Shown here: in pieces, positions 34,800-44,060 of the stretch
Layout of the letters: each line of letters starts with the position of its first letter
How positions within the stretch are numbered: the first letter of the stretch is position 1
The notes under the pieces: model-generated
Seen by the model: only the letters and a program-made list of their open reading frames with translations
Database searches by the model: none
Told to the model about the DNA's origin: nothing
NCBI RefSeq assembly: GCF_025685395.1
Contig: NZ_JAGSYA010000004.1
Location: 1,054,001 to 1,118,000 of the forward strand
Length of the DNA: 64,000 bases
From: Terriglobus tenax
GTDB taxonomy: Bacteria; Acidobacteriota; Terriglobia; Terriglobales; Acidobacteriaceae
Reading direction: 5' to 3'
Program-made: the position numbers and the translations under genes

Positions 34800-36356
34800 A
34801 TGTTTTCAAAACGCCGCATTCTGTCGGGACTTCTGTCGTTTGCAGCCGCCACGGCCGTGCATGCCGCTCCTGCCGCGCGCGGGCACGTGGTGCTGGTGCT
34901 GCCCTTTGATAACCGCTCCGGTCAGACCGGCCTGAACTGGATTGGCGACTCCTTCCCGGAGATGCTGAACCAGCGCCTTTCCTCCTCCGGCTTTCTCACC
35001 ATCAGCCGCGACGATCGCATGTATGCGCTCGACCATCTCGGCTATCCGCTGGACCTGAAACCTACGCGCGCGACCGCTCTACGCATTGCGCAGACCCTGG
35101 ACGCCGACCTGATCGTAATTGGCAGCTTCACCATGCAGGATGACCGCATCGCCGCCCAGGCTCAGGTTCTGGATGTCAGCAAGCTCTCCATGTCGCGCCC
35201 GCTGGAAGATTCCGTCGACAAGACCCGCTTCTTCGACCTGGAGAACGCCATCGCCTGGAAGGTTGTCCGGCAGGTCGACCCCAGCTTCCCGGTCGCTGAG
35301 CAGACCTTTCTGGCGCAGAGCGCCGGTGACAAGCTGGAAGCATTTGAAAGTTACGTCCGGGGAGTCTCCGCGCAGACTCCGTCCGAACGCTTGAAGCGTC
35401 TGAAGACTGCGGTCTCGATCGCTCCGGATTACGCCGCCGCCATTCTTGCGCTGGGCAAAGCCCAGTATGCACAGGGCCAGTTTGAAGACGCCGCCGCAAC
35501 ACTGGGCAAATTGCCGCAGAACAACCGCCTTGCGCTGGAAGCAAACTTCTACCTCGGCCTGGCCAGCTTCAACTCCGGCCAGTACCCCGCCGCGGAAAAG
35601 GCATTTGAATTCGTCGCCAGCCGACTGCCTCTGCCAGAGGTCGTCAACAACCAGGCCGTCTCCGCCAGCCGCCAGGGTAAAGACGCGGGAGCTCTCTTTC
35701 AACGCGCCTCCGCTGCCGACCCCAAGGACGCTGACTACCATTACAACGTGGCCACGGCGCTCTTCCAGCGACGCGATCTTTCGGGTGCCCGTGCCGAGCT
35801 GCAGAAGACCCTGAGCCTGCGTCCCAACGATGCGGAAGCGCCGCTGCTGCTGCAGAAAATCGACAATCCGTCCGCCGATTTCGAGCCGCTGCCGCGCATT
35901 CGCCGCACCTATTCTGAGACCGGCTTCCGACAGGCAGCGTATGAACTGGAAGAGATGCGCGCCATGCAGGCTGCCACCCTGCCTCCGGCAAAGCAGTCCG
36001 AAGCACTGGTTCAGCAAGGCATCGATTACCTGCAGCAGGGGCTGGTGCTGGAGGCGGAACGTGAGTTCCAGGCCGCTGTACAGATTGACCCGGCCTCCGC
36101 CGCGGCGCATACCGGCCTGGCCCAGGTACGTGAGCGCAGCGGCAATGCTGCTGATGCCCGCACCGAAGCCGAAGCCTCTCTGAAGCTGAAACCGAACGCT
36201 GCGGCCTACCTGGTTCTGGCGCGCATGGAACTGGCAACGAACCAGCTTCCACAGGCCGCCAACGACGTCAGTAACGCCCTGCGCCTGGAGCCTGCCAACG
36301 CTGCCGCCATCGCTCTGAAGCAGACCATTGCCAGCCGAAGCCAGGCGGCCCAGTAA
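34800..36356 (+). CDS. Secreted TPR protein with FlgO/CsgG-like N-terminal domain
   Basis: From ATG 34800 the product has 518 residues. An in-frame GTG 6 bp upstream is also possible, with AGG 4 nt before it. A signal peptide (RRILSGLLSFAAATAVHA) is followed by a FlgO/CsgG-like alpha-beta domain (VVLVLPFDNRSGQTGLNWIGDSF, residue span about 25-50; LDADLIVIGSFTMQDDRI). Several tetratricopeptide repeats run to the C-terminus (FYLGLASFNSGQYPAAEKAF, VQQGIDYLQQGLVLEAEREF, AHTGLAQVRERSGNAADA). TPR arrays bind protein partners. It is in the same strand cluster as glycosyltransferase, NfeD-like and outer-membrane barrel genes, which suggests an envelope role. Confidence 0.82.
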   Translation: MFSKRRILSGLLSFAAATAVHAAPAARGHVVLVLPFDNRSGQTGLNWIGDSFPEMLNQRLSSSGFLTISRDDRMYALDHLGYPLDLKPTRATALRIAQTLDADLIVIGSFTMQDDRIAAQAQVLDVSKLSMSRPLEDSVDKTRFFDLENAIAWKVVRQVDPSFPVAEQTFLAQSAGDKLEAFESYVRGVSAQTPSERLKRLKTAVSIAPDYAAAILALGKAQYAQGQFEDAAATLGKLPQNNRLALEANFYLGLASFNSGQYPAAEKAFEFVASRLPLPEVVNNQAVSASRQGKDAGALFQRASAADPKDADYHYNVATALFQRRDLSGARAELQKTLSLRPNDAEAPLLLQKIDNPSADFEPLPRIRRTYSETGFRQAAYELEEMRAMQAATLPPAKQSEALVQQGIDYLQQGLVLEAEREFQAAVQIDPASAAAHTGLAQVRERSGNAADARTEAEASLKLKPNAAAYLVLARMELATNQLPQAANDVSNALRLEPANAAAIALKQTIASRSQAAQ

Positions 36357-36358
36357 AA

Positions 36359-36778
36359 ATGCTCACCGCCCTGCTGCCTCAGCCGGCATGGCTCTTCGCC
36401 CTGGCCATCCTGGGAATTCTGCTCATGTATGTGGAAGCCAACCGGCCCGGACGAGTCATCCCGGGCTGCCTTGGCCTGCTGACTCTGCTCGTCACCCTGC
36501 CGGTGCTGTTTACTCCGGCCGTTCTGCCGCTTTCGCTTTTCCTGCTGCTGGCCGGTTTCGGGCTGTGCGTGCTGCAGGCATGGCTCCCGGTCGCCTGGAT
36601 CGGGACCCTCTCCGGGGTCACGGCCATGTCCGCGGGGATGGCGCATTTTTATGCTGCATGGCCCCAACCAAACCCAGTGGCCGCCGTCTTTCTATCAGCC
36701 GTTCTGGGATTCGCCACCAGTTATCTTTTCAGCATTGCGTTACGGGCGCGCCGAGCCAAGCGCGTCACGATACACTAG
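36359..36778 (+). CDS. NfeD-like integral membrane protein
   Basis: This 139-residue protein is almost entirely hydrophobic with four or more TM helices. The stretch FALAILGILLMYVEANRPGRV, with a Pro-Gly after the first helix, resembles the membrane domain of NfeD-type proteins. The soluble OB-fold domain of full NfeD is missing; the C-terminus is a short basic tail (LRARRAKRVTIH). The start lies 2 bp after the TPR gene stop, so it is co-translated. The family assignment is tentative. Confidence 0.65.
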   Translation: MLTALLPQPAWLFALAILGILLMYVEANRPGRVIPGCLGLLTLLVTLPVLFTPAVLPLSLFLLLAGFGLCVLQAWLPVAWIGTLSGVTAMSAGMAHFYAAWPQPNPVAAVFLSAVLGFATSYLFSIALRARRAKRVTIH

Positions 36779-36814
36779 AAACATCGTTTTTTCGGTAAGG
36801 AGTCACCGCTGTTC

Positions 36815-37474
36815 ATGTCGAAGTTGTGCCGTGCGTTTCTGATTGCAGGTTTGGGTCTTGCCTCCGTCCTTTCTACCCAGGCGCATGCCCAGGCCTCAGG
36901 GTCCAAGAAGCTCGCCAAGCACATTGACCGGCTGGATCTTGGGCTGGGTGGTGCTTACGTCAGCCAATCCACCGTAAAAGGGACCAACTACCTGAACCAG
37001 AAAATTACTCAGGATGTTTCCACCACCTTTGGCGCCCTGTTGCAGATCCGCTACACCAAGAGCCCGCGCGTTGGTTTTGAGTACAACTTCAATTACAGCC
37101 GCGCCACCCAGGGTTACACCAACACGACTGCTGGAACCGTACTGACCGTGCAGACTGCTCCCCTGGAGCACACAATTGGTTACGTCTACCACGGACCCGA
37201 GTTCGCGGGCATCAGGACCTTCGTCTCCGGCGGCGCCGGTGTGACCGAGTACAAGCCTACTCGCCTGGGCGGTGTTGGCCTGCAGTCGCAGGCACGCGCC
37301 ACGTATTACTACTCCATTGGCGGCGAAATGCCGGTCTTTACGCCGAACTTCGGCGTACGCGTGCAGTTCCGCCAGGCCTTCCACAAGGCTCCGGACTTCG
37401 GCCAGAACTATCTGACCATCCAGAAGCAAAACAGCAGCATTGAGCCGGCCTTCGGCTTCTACGTACACTTCTAG
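36815..37474 (+). CDS. Outer-membrane beta-barrel protein
   Basis: The 219-residue exported protein has a signal peptide ending in QAHAQA and alternating strand patterns typical of small 8-stranded barrels (DLGLGGAYVSQSTVKGT, GALLQIRYTKSPRVGFEYNF, GVRVQFRQAFHKAP). It ends in the aromatic outer-membrane insertion signal FGFYVHF. Function is not readable; OmpA-like/OprF barrels and PagP-type enzymes are alternatives, without supporting motifs here. It lies 36 bp after the NfeD-like gene. Confidence 0.75.
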   Translation: MSKLCRAFLIAGLGLASVLSTQAHAQASGSKKLAKHIDRLDLGLGGAYVSQSTVKGTNYLNQKITQDVSTTFGALLQIRYTKSPRVGFEYNFNYSRATQGYTNTTAGTVLTVQTAPLEHTIGYVYHGPEFAGIRTFVSGGAGVTEYKPTRLGGVGLQSQARATYYYSIGGEMPVFTPNFGVRVQFRQAFHKAPDFGQNYLTIQKQNSSIEPAFGFYVHF

Positions 37475-37569
37475 ATACTTTTGTGGGATATCCACCGGGC
37501 CACAGTTGGCCTATCATCGCGATTGTAGGCTGCGGCTGAAGCCGTGGTCCGTGGATACCTCCTCCTGCT

Positions 37570-38289
37570 ATGAGTACCGTGGTCGACGACCTGGATCTGG
37601 AACCGGCGCGCAAAGAGCGCGAAATTCACCTGAGCACCAGCTCAGTACTCGGCATTTTCTTTGCCGCAGCACTGGTTTGTGCTCTCTTTTTCGGCTTCGG
37701 CTACACCGCCGGACGTCGCTCGGCCATCAACACTCCGGCTGAGCAGGGAGAGGCCGGCAACAACTTCAGCAACTTCAAGCCTGCCCCCGGCTCAGTCGCC
37801 ATCCAGTCCGTCCCCGGCTATCTTTCCGACAAGCAGGCCTCGGATGCGAACTCCGCAACTTCCGGCCAGAAATACTATGGTTCGCCCAACGCTACCGCAG
37901 CACCGCAGCCAACCGCCACACCGGCGGTAGCGCAGGTTGCTCCCCGGCAGACCACACCAGTACGCACAGCACCCGAACCGGAACCTTCTCCGGCGCCGCG
38001 TCTTGCGGCCGCCGTTGCGCAGCCGCAGGTTCCTGCCGTGCAGCCCGTCTCCCTGCCTACGACCCAGCCCCAGGGCCCTGCCGTAGTACAGGTGGCCGCC
38101 GTATCGCACCAGGAAGATGCCGAAGTCCTGCTCAGCGCGTTGAAGCGTCGCGGGTATGCGGTCTTCACTGCGTCCGGGCCGGCTGACCGACTGATCCATG
38201 TGCAGCTTGGGCCGTTCCCCTCGCGTAAGGACGCCGAGGCGATGCGCCAGAAGCTGCTCTCAGACGGTTACAACGCCATCGTCAAATAG
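37570..38289 (+). CDS. SPOR-domain membrane protein
   Basis: The 239-residue type II membrane protein has one TM helix (LGIFFAAALVCALFFGFGYTAG, about residues 28-50), a long Pro/Ala/Gln-rich linker, and a C-terminal SPOR domain (VVQVAAVSHQEDAEVLLSAL; LIHVQLGPFPSRKDAEAMRQ). SPOR domains bind denuded peptidoglycan glycans at division sites, so a septal role is likely. Its TAG directly abuts the stop codon of the convergent mpl gene with no spacer. Confidence 0.85.
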   Translation: MSTVVDDLDLEPARKEREIHLSTSSVLGIFFAAALVCALFFGFGYTAGRRSAINTPAEQGEAGNNFSNFKPAPGSVAIQSVPGYLSDKQASDANSATSGQKYYGSPNATAAPQPTATPAVAQVAPRQTTPVRTAPEPEPSPAPRLAAAVAQPQVPAVQPVSLPTTQPQGPAVVQVAAVSHQEDAEVLLSALKRRGYAVFTASGPADRLIHVQLGPFPSRKDAEAMRQKLLSDGYNAIVK

Positions 38290-39717
38290 CTAAAGAGCAG
38301 CAGAGTCAATGGCAATGGGCAGCAAGTCGTAGATTCCGCCAAAGCCACCGTTTGACAGGATGGCGACCACATCGCCCGGCTGCATCTCTTTCACAATCTT
38401 CGTGACGATTGCATCCACATCCGGCAGCAGTACTGCCGGTGTTCCCTGCGCGTTCAGCCCGGCAACCACCGTCTCCGGATGCAGACGTTCCTTTACCGGA
38501 ATGCTCTCGCTCTTGAAGACCGCAGCCAGGATCACCGAATCCGCCAGCGCCAGCGAACCAACCAACTCCTTCTCAAAGACATTGCGGCGCAGCGTATTCG
38601 AGCGAGGTTCCAGCACTGCGATCAGACGCCGTTCCGGATACTTCGCACGCAGAGCGCGCAGCGTCTCACGGATGGCCGTAGGGTGGTGCGCAAAGTCATC
38701 GATAATCGTAATGCCGCGGGTCTCCGCAACCACTTCAAGGCGGCGCTTCACTGACCGGAAGGTCTTCAGCGCCTCCTCAATGCTGGCCGCATCCACTCCC
38801 TGCGTCGCGGCAAGAGCAGCCGCAGCCGTGGCGTTCATCGCGTTGTGCTCACCCGCCATTGGCAGCGTCAGTTCGGCAAATGGTTCTCCGGCACGCAGCA
38901 AAGACCAGCGCGAGCCTTCTCCTTCATGCCGAAGATTGGTCACCCGCCAGTGCGAACCTTCCGCGAAGCCATAGCGTTCCACCCGGCAGAAAGCACGAGC
39001 CACACACTCGGTCACATTCTCGCTGCCGTCAAAAGCCACCACGACTCCGTTGCGCGGAACCAGGTTCACGAAGCGCTTGAAGGCCGTCTTCACCGACGGC
39101 AGGTCGGCGTAGATATCCGCATGGTCAAACTCTACATGCGTCAAAATAGCGGCCTGCGGGAAATAGTGCAGAAACTTCGGACCCTTGTCGAAAAAGGCGG
39201 TATCGTACTCGTCACCTTCCAGGATGAAGGGCTTGGTGCCGCGCACCCGGAAGCTGGTGCCGAAGTTCTCCGCCACGCCGCCGATCAGGAAGCTGGGCGC
39301 AAGCTCTGGCCTGCGCCGCGAGGCTACTTCAAAGATCCATGCCAGCATGCTGGTCGTCGTCGTCTTTCCATGCGTTCCGGCCACGACGAACGAGTCACGC
39401 CCGCGCAAAAACTCGTCGTGGATCAGCGCCGCCATGGATGTGAAGGCCAGCCGGTGCTCCAGCACATACTCCAGCTCCACATTGCCGCGCGAGATAGCAT
39501 TGCCCACCACCACGAGGTCCGGCGCGGGCTGCAGGTTCTTCTCCGCGTATGGCTCCAGGATCGGAATGCCCAGCGAGGCCAGAAGCTCTGACATGGGCGG
39601 ATACGCCGCCGCGTCCGAACCCGTAACCTTGTGTCCCTGCGCCTGCAGCATGCCAGCCAGCGAGGCCATCGCCGTGCCGCAGATCCCGATCAGATGAATG
39701 TGTTTGAGTCCCTGCAT
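38290..39717 (-). CDS. mpl: UDP-MurNAc:L-Ala-gamma-D-Glu-meso-DAP ligase
   Basis: Mpl reattaches recycled murein tripeptide to UDP-MurNAc. The 475-residue protein shows the Mpl/MurC N-terminus (HIHLIGICGTAMASLAGML), the ATP-binding loop VAGTHGKTTTTSMLAW, the NAMNATAAAALAA block and the C-terminal EPRSNTLRRNVFEKEL motif of Mpl rather than MurC. It is the last gene of the operon and begins at the base directly after the LD-carboxypeptidase stop codon. The two products act in series on recycled muropeptides. Confidence 0.95.
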   Translation of the reverse strand: MQGLKHIHLIGICGTAMASLAGMLQAQGHKVTGSDAAAYPPMSELLASLGIPILEPYAEKNLQPAPDLVVVGNAISRGNVELEYVLEHRLAFTSMAALIHDEFLRGRDSFVVAGTHGKTTTTSMLAWIFEVASRRRPELAPSFLIGGVAENFGTSFRVRGTKPFILEGDEYDTAFFDKGPKFLHYFPQAAILTHVEFDHADIYADLPSVKTAFKRFVNLVPRNGVVVAFDGSENVTECVARAFCRVERYGFAEGSHWRVTNLRHEGEGSRWSLLRAGEPFAELTLPMAGEHNAMNATAAAALAATQGVDAASIEEALKTFRSVKRRLEVVAETRGITIIDDFAHHPTAIRETLRALRAKYPERRLIAVLEPRSNTLRRNVFEKELVGSLALADSVILAAVFKSESIPVKERLHPETVVAGLNAQGTPAVLLPDVDAIVTKIVKEMQPGDVVAILSNGGFGGIYDLLPIAIDSAAL

Positions 39718-40641
39718 CTAGACGACCGCACTCTCCAGAAAATTCAATTCAGGCTCAGCCGAGCAATCCAATGCACAGCGAACGCCCAGTGGCATCGAGA
39801 TATTCGGCTCCGACACATGCCCCGACCGCAGACCAATCGCCACCGGCCCGGCAAAGTCGCGCAGCGAATGCTGGATGGCATCCTCGAGCAGCTGCATATC
39901 TTCCGGGCCAACACACTGCTTCATATCGCCGAAGACGATGCCCTGCACCGTATCCAGCCGTCCGGCCCAGCGCAGGTGCAGCAGGATGCGATCCCACTGG
40001 TACGGTTTGGTGCCGATGTCTTCAAGAAAGAGGATGCTATTGCCGGTCTCCGCAGCCCACGGTGTCCCCAGCGACTGCGCCAGGATGGAGATACAACCAC
40101 CGCGCAGCACGCCCTCCGCCTTGCCCGGCCGCAACACACGCAGGCCATCGGCGGGCGTCAGCTTCCAGTTTGCAGCACCTTCAAAGACCGCACGCCAGCT
40201 TGTCCTGTCCACACCGTTCTCGCGGGCAAAGTCCGCCGCCACCATAGGCGCATAGAAGGTATTCAGATCACAGTAGGTCTGGAAGTAGTTATGCAGCGAG
40301 GTGTGGTCGCTGTATCCAATAAATGCCTTCGGATTCGTGCGGATCAGTTCCGTATCCAGCAGGGGCAGCAACTCCGCCGTGCCCCATCCACCGCGGGAGC
40401 AGATAATCCCATCAATCGTCTTGTCCGCAAAGGCCGCGTGCAGATCACTCACCCGCTGCTGCGCCGTGCCCGCGTAATACAAAGGCCCGCCGCCATACGC
40501 ATGCGGATACACCACCGGCTCGTACCCAAGCTCACGCAACGCTGACACACCCTTATCCACCAGGTGCCGCTGCGGTGTGCTCGCCGGCGAAACCACTGCC
40601 AGCCGCGCACCCTTCCGCAACGCTTTTGGCTTTACGCTCAC
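39718..40641 (-). CDS. ldcA: LD-carboxypeptidase (muramoyltetrapeptide carboxypeptidase)
   Basis: LdcA removes the terminal D-Ala of murein tetrapeptides to give the tripeptide used by Mpl. The 307-residue S66 peptidase has a GTG start overlapping the dapF TGA (GTGA), the motif RLAVVSPASTPQRHLVDKG at the N-terminus, the nucleophile region ICSRGGWGTAELLPLLD (family GxRGGYG, here with Trp in place of Tyr), and the C-terminal GLRSGHVSEPNISMPLG with its catalytic His. It lacks a signal peptide, as expected for the cytoplasmic recycling enzyme. Confidence 0.92.
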   Translation of the reverse strand: MSVKPKALRKGARLAVVSPASTPQRHLVDKGVSALRELGYEPVVYPHAYGGGPLYYAGTAQQRVSDLHAAFADKTIDGIICSRGGWGTAELLPLLDTELIRTNPKAFIGYSDHTSLHNYFQTYCDLNTFYAPMVAADFARENGVDRTSWRAVFEGAANWKLTPADGLRVLRPGKAEGVLRGGCISILAQSLGTPWAAETGNSILFLEDIGTKPYQWDRILLHLRWAGRLDTVQGIVFGDMKQCVGPEDMQLLEDAIQHSLRDFAGPVAIGLRSGHVSEPNISMPLGVRCALDCSAEPELNFLESAVV

Positions 40642-41438
40642 AGCGTAACCTCACCCACACAGATAATTTCTGCCGGACCGGTCAGGCGCATCTCCTCACT
40701 TTTCGATGGCCACACCACACGCTGCGGACCACCTTCGGCAATCGCTTCCAGCGTTGTGCTGCATCCACGCAGAGCGATCGCGGCGGTCGACGAAGCACAG
40801 GTGCCGGTGCCAGAGGAGGTCGTTGGCCCAACGCCGCGCTCGTAGATGCGGAAGGCTATCTGCCCCGGAGCCAACACGCGGACAAACTCCACGTTGGTCT
40901 GCTTCGGAAAGTCAGGGTGGAAGCAGATCTTCTCTCCCAGCGCCTGCCAGGTGAGCCCGTACGCGCTGAAGTCGTCCGTATCCACAAAGATGACGAAGTG
41001 AGGATTGCCGACGTTGACGTTCGCGCCTTCCACCGCGCCTACGCCCGGCACCTCCACCGTCTGCGGATGCACCCGGGGCACACCCATGCCTGTTTCGATC
41101 AGGAACTCCGTCTCTTCACAAGAGACCGTGGTGCAACTGCGCGGCCCGCCATGCGTGCCCAGAGTCACCTGCTTCAGGCCTTCGCTGTAAGCAAGCCATG
41201 CGGCCACGCAGCGTGTGCCATTGCCGGAGAGCTCCGCCTCGGAGCCATCGGCGTTGAACAGACGCAGGAAGAAGCTGCCATCGGGCAGGCGATCCAGAAA
41301 CTCGACGCCGTCCGCGCCTACGCTGGTGTTACGGGCGCACAGCTTGCGCGCGATGCCGGCATGATTGCCGCCCGCCAGCGTCTCTTCCACTACGAGAAAG
41401 TCGTTGCCGCAGGCATGTGCTTTTACAAAAGGAATCAT
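40638..41438 (-). CDS. dapF: Diaminopimelate epimerase
   Basis: DapF converts LL-DAP to meso-DAP for lysine and peptidoglycan. The 266-residue protein contains both catalytic Cys regions: NADGSEAELSGNGTRCVAAW for the first, and GPTTSSGTGTCASSTAAIAL for the second. The N-terminus KAHACGNDFLVV matches the family's KMHGxGNDF, with Ala-Cys replacing Gly-x. The gene is 2 bp downstream of the PMT-like gene and overlaps ldcA by 4 bp, placing DAP formation next to DAP-peptide recycling. Confidence 0.95.
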   Translation of the reverse strand: MIPFVKAHACGNDFLVVEETLAGGNHAGIARKLCARNTSVGADGVEFLDRLPDGSFFLRLFNADGSEAELSGNGTRCVAAWLAYSEGLKQVTLGTHGGPRSCTTVSCEETEFLIETGMGVPRVHPQTVEVPGVGAVEGANVNVGNPHFVIFVDTDDFSAYGLTWQALGEKICFHPDFPKQTNVEFVRVLAPGQIAFRIYERGVGPTTSSGTGTCASSTAAIALRGCSTTLEAIAEGGPQRVVWPSKSEEMRLTGPAEIICVGEVTL

Positions 41439-41440
41439 CG

Positions 41441-43126
41441 TTATCTCTTAATCGGCTGAAAAACTTCAGACTCGTAAATGCGTGCGCAGGGCTGGCCTGT
41501 TGTGCACAGCACGGTCAACAACTTCAGGTTCGCGGAATTCTTTTTGACGGCCTCGGCAACCGGATCCTTGTCGATCGCAATCACATACGCCGCCCAGATC
41601 GAAGGTGCGTCCAGGGCGCGATGGAAGCTGACATAATCCGACTCCGACACAAACTGCTTCAGCGGAATTCCTGATTTCTGAATTGCCCCGACGTGATCGG
41701 AGGTAAACATCATCACCGGCAACCCCTGCGGCATGGCCAGCAGTTCCCGCGTGATGGAGTCTTCAAACGGAATCCGCGTACGCGAGTTCACAATGCCTTC
41801 CTTCAGCACCAGAGGTGTAAACCACGTCATGGCAATGCAGTTGGCCACGCACAGCATCAGCACCACGGGCTGCAGAAACACCGCCTGCATGGGCCGCGTG
41901 CGAATGATCCTGCTCTCAAACCACGCCACCACCACAAAAGCAAACGCCACCAGCGCGGGCAGCAGTTCCATACCGTACCGTGCGTTGTAGTACGAGTGCG
42001 GATACAGCTGTGGAATGAAGATCGGCACCGAACCATACGACACCGAGTACACATAGAACGGCAGCGGCATCCACAGCAGAGCCGAGGCGCGCGCCAGCCC
42101 CCGCTTCCACAACATGTACGTTCCGGCAATGGCCGCGGCCATCAGCAGGAAGCCTGTCTCCCACGCGGCGGCATCCACCTGCGCGGTGCGCGTGTAGAAC
42201 AGCAGCGCCCAGCCGGGGTTGTGCCAGCCACGATAATGCTGTCCCGGAGGCGCGGTGTTCCGCTCAATCGCAGCCGCCGAGTAAGGCCCCCGCATGAAGT
42301 CCAGCGGATCGCCTGTGTAATGCCAGTTGTGATACAGCCAGCCCATCGGCGCGAGCACGGTCAAAATGGTGAGAATGGCGAAGGCTCCACGCACCTGATC
42401 GAAGATGCGCTTGTTCTTCACCAGTGAGATGAGCAGCATCAGCCACACGCATGCAGCCAGAATCCAGCCGTCATAGCGCGTATAGACCGAGAGCACCGAG
42501 AGAATGCCAGAGACCACCAGCCGCGCCTTCACCACGCCGATGCGCTCTTCGCGGATCGCGTCGATCGCCTCCATCACTAGCACTGTCTGCCAGATGAACA
42601 AGGCCAGGAACAGCGGCTCAGTCATGGCCGTGCTGCCCAGGTACAGCAGGTTTGGGTTCAGCGCATAAAACAGCGTCGCGCCAAAGGCCCAGTGCATAGG
42701 CAGCATGCGGCGCGTCAGCCGGTAGAAGCCAATATTGCCAAGGATGTAGCAGACAAAGGATGGCCACGTGCCGCCGGAGCCGGTCTGCCACCACTGCAAC
42801 TTTGAAACAAACGGCACCAGCAGCAGATGCGGCAGCGGAAGCCACACGCTGCCGAGCTGCGGTAGTCCAGGGTTTACCGAATCGATGATGCGGCGCGCAA
42901 TGGCCAGATGGGCCACCGCATCGCCATACAGAAGCAGGTAGCCGCGCGCGGCGCAGACCAGTACCGCGAGAAAGGCGAGAATCAACGACGCCAGCGCAAT
43001 GGGGAACAGCTCCTGCCGCTTCGCCGGCCTGATCGCCAGACGCTCCGCGATCGTCTTCTCATCGTTGGGGATGAGGTCGCGATCGCGGTCCTTCGCGCTC
43101 TGGTTGTACTTACGCCTCAAGCTCAA
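41441..43126 (-). CDS. PMT/GT39-like polytopic membrane protein
   Basis: This 561-residue protein has about 11 TM helices after a basic cytoplasmic N-terminus of 40 residues. The first loop reads LLLYGDAVAHLAIARRIIDSV, where Asp-Ala replaces the usual Asp-Glu of ArnT/PMT enzymes, and PQLGSVWLPLPHLLLVPF and YTRYDGWILAACVWL follow. This suggests a GT-C fold glycosyltransferase using polyprenyl-phosphate sugar, but the altered acidic motif leaves activity open. The start is TTG at 43126, which overlaps the end of the PfkB kinase gene by 17 bp. The gene ends 2 bp before dapF. Confidence 0.7.
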   Translation of the reverse strand: MSLRRKYNQSAKDRDRDLIPNDEKTIAERLAIRPAKRQELFPIALASLILAFLAVLVCAARGYLLLYGDAVAHLAIARRIIDSVNPGLPQLGSVWLPLPHLLLVPFVSKLQWWQTGSGGTWPSFVCYILGNIGFYRLTRRMLPMHWAFGATLFYALNPNLLYLGSTAMTEPLFLALFIWQTVLVMEAIDAIREERIGVVKARLVVSGILSVLSVYTRYDGWILAACVWLMLLISLVKNKRIFDQVRGAFAILTILTVLAPMGWLYHNWHYTGDPLDFMRGPYSAAAIERNTAPPGQHYRGWHNPGWALLFYTRTAQVDAAAWETGFLLMAAAIAGTYMLWKRGLARASALLWMPLPFYVYSVSYGSVPIFIPQLYPHSYYNARYGMELLPALVAFAFVVVAWFESRIIRTRPMQAVFLQPVVLMLCVANCIAMTWFTPLVLKEGIVNSRTRIPFEDSITRELLAMPQGLPVMMFTSDHVGAIQKSGIPLKQFVSESDYVSFHRALDAPSIWAAYVIAIDKDPVAEAVKKNSANLKLLTVLCTTGQPCARIYESEVFQPIKR

Positions 43127-44051
43127 GGTGCGAGATCTCCTGCAGCGTGCGGAAGCGTTGCTCGATGTCGTCGCGGGTCAACGTGTGCAGGCGCTCCGTG
43201 CCAAAGCTCTCTACGGCGTATGACCCCATAACACCGCCATAGAAGAGCGCCTTGCGGAAGACCGCCGGGGTCAGCTCCGGCTGCGATGCAATGTAGCCAT
43301 AGAAACCACCGGCAAAGCAGTCGCCTGCACCGGTCGGGTCCACCACTTCATCCAGCGGCATGGCCGGCGCGCGGAAGGGCAGCGTAATGTGGCTTACGCC
43401 GGTAAAGCTACGGTCGCAGAAGAAAGCGGTTGCGCCATACTCGCCGTGTTTGACCACCAGCGACTTCGGTCCCATCTCCATGACTTTGCGCGCAGCCTTC
43501 AGCAGGTTGTTCTCGCCGGCCAGCATCCGCGCTTCACCATCGTTGATCAACAGGACATCCAACTCGGCCAGCACCTTTTCCAGGTTGGCACGATGGTCGG
43601 CGATCCAGTAATTCATCGTGTCGCCAGCCACCAGCTTTACATCCGGCATCTGCTTGCGGACCTGCAACTGCAGCACGGGATCGATGTTGGCCAGGAAGAG
43701 ATAGTCGGAGTCGAGATAACTTGCCGGGATCTTCGGAGCAAAGCTGCCGAAGACGTTCAGGTCAGTGGCCAGCGTCTCCGCCTCGGAGAGGCTTTTCATG
43801 TACGAACCGGCCCAGTGGAAGCTCTTGCCCTCAGCATGTTCAATGCCGGTGGTGTCCACACCGCGCTTCTTCAGTGTTTCTTCGTGCTCCGGCAGAAAGT
43901 CCTCGCCAACGACGCCGACCACGCGCACATCGGTAAAGAAGCTGGCAGCCATCGCAAAGTGAAAGGCGGCTCCACCCTGTACCCGCTCACGCTTGCCGTG
44001 CGGCGTCTCCAGGGTGTCAAACGCAACCGAACCAACAACCAGAATCGACAT
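43110..44051 (-). CDS. PfkB-family kinase next to mtnP
   Basis: This 313-residue ribokinase/PfkB-family kinase starts with MSILVVGSVAFDTLETPHG, has the GGAAFHFAMAASFF loop and the catalytic signature VDPTGAGDCFAGGFYG. The acceptor is unknown. It is encoded 9 bp after the methylthioadenosine phosphorylase gene, so a kinase for a sugar 1-phosphate or nucleoside released by that enzyme is a natural guess; ribose-1-phosphate kinase and adenosine kinase are known in this superfamily. It is only distantly similar to the two PfkB kinases near the window start. Translation runs into the PMT-like gene with overlap. Confidence 0.85.
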   Translation of the reverse strand: MSILVVGSVAFDTLETPHGKRERVQGGAAFHFAMAASFFTDVRVVGVVGEDFLPEHEETLKKRGVDTTGIEHAEGKSFHWAGSYMKSLSEAETLATDLNVFGSFAPKIPASYLDSDYLFLANIDPVLQLQVRKQMPDVKLVAGDTMNYWIADHRANLEKVLAELDVLLINDGEARMLAGENNLLKAARKVMEMGPKSLVVKHGEYGATAFFCDRSFTGVSHITLPFRAPAMPLDEVVDPTGAGDCFAGGFYGYIASQPELTPAVFRKALFYGGVMGSYAVESFGTERLHTLTRDDIEQRFRTLQEISHLELEA

Positions 44052-44060
44052 TCGTATTCC

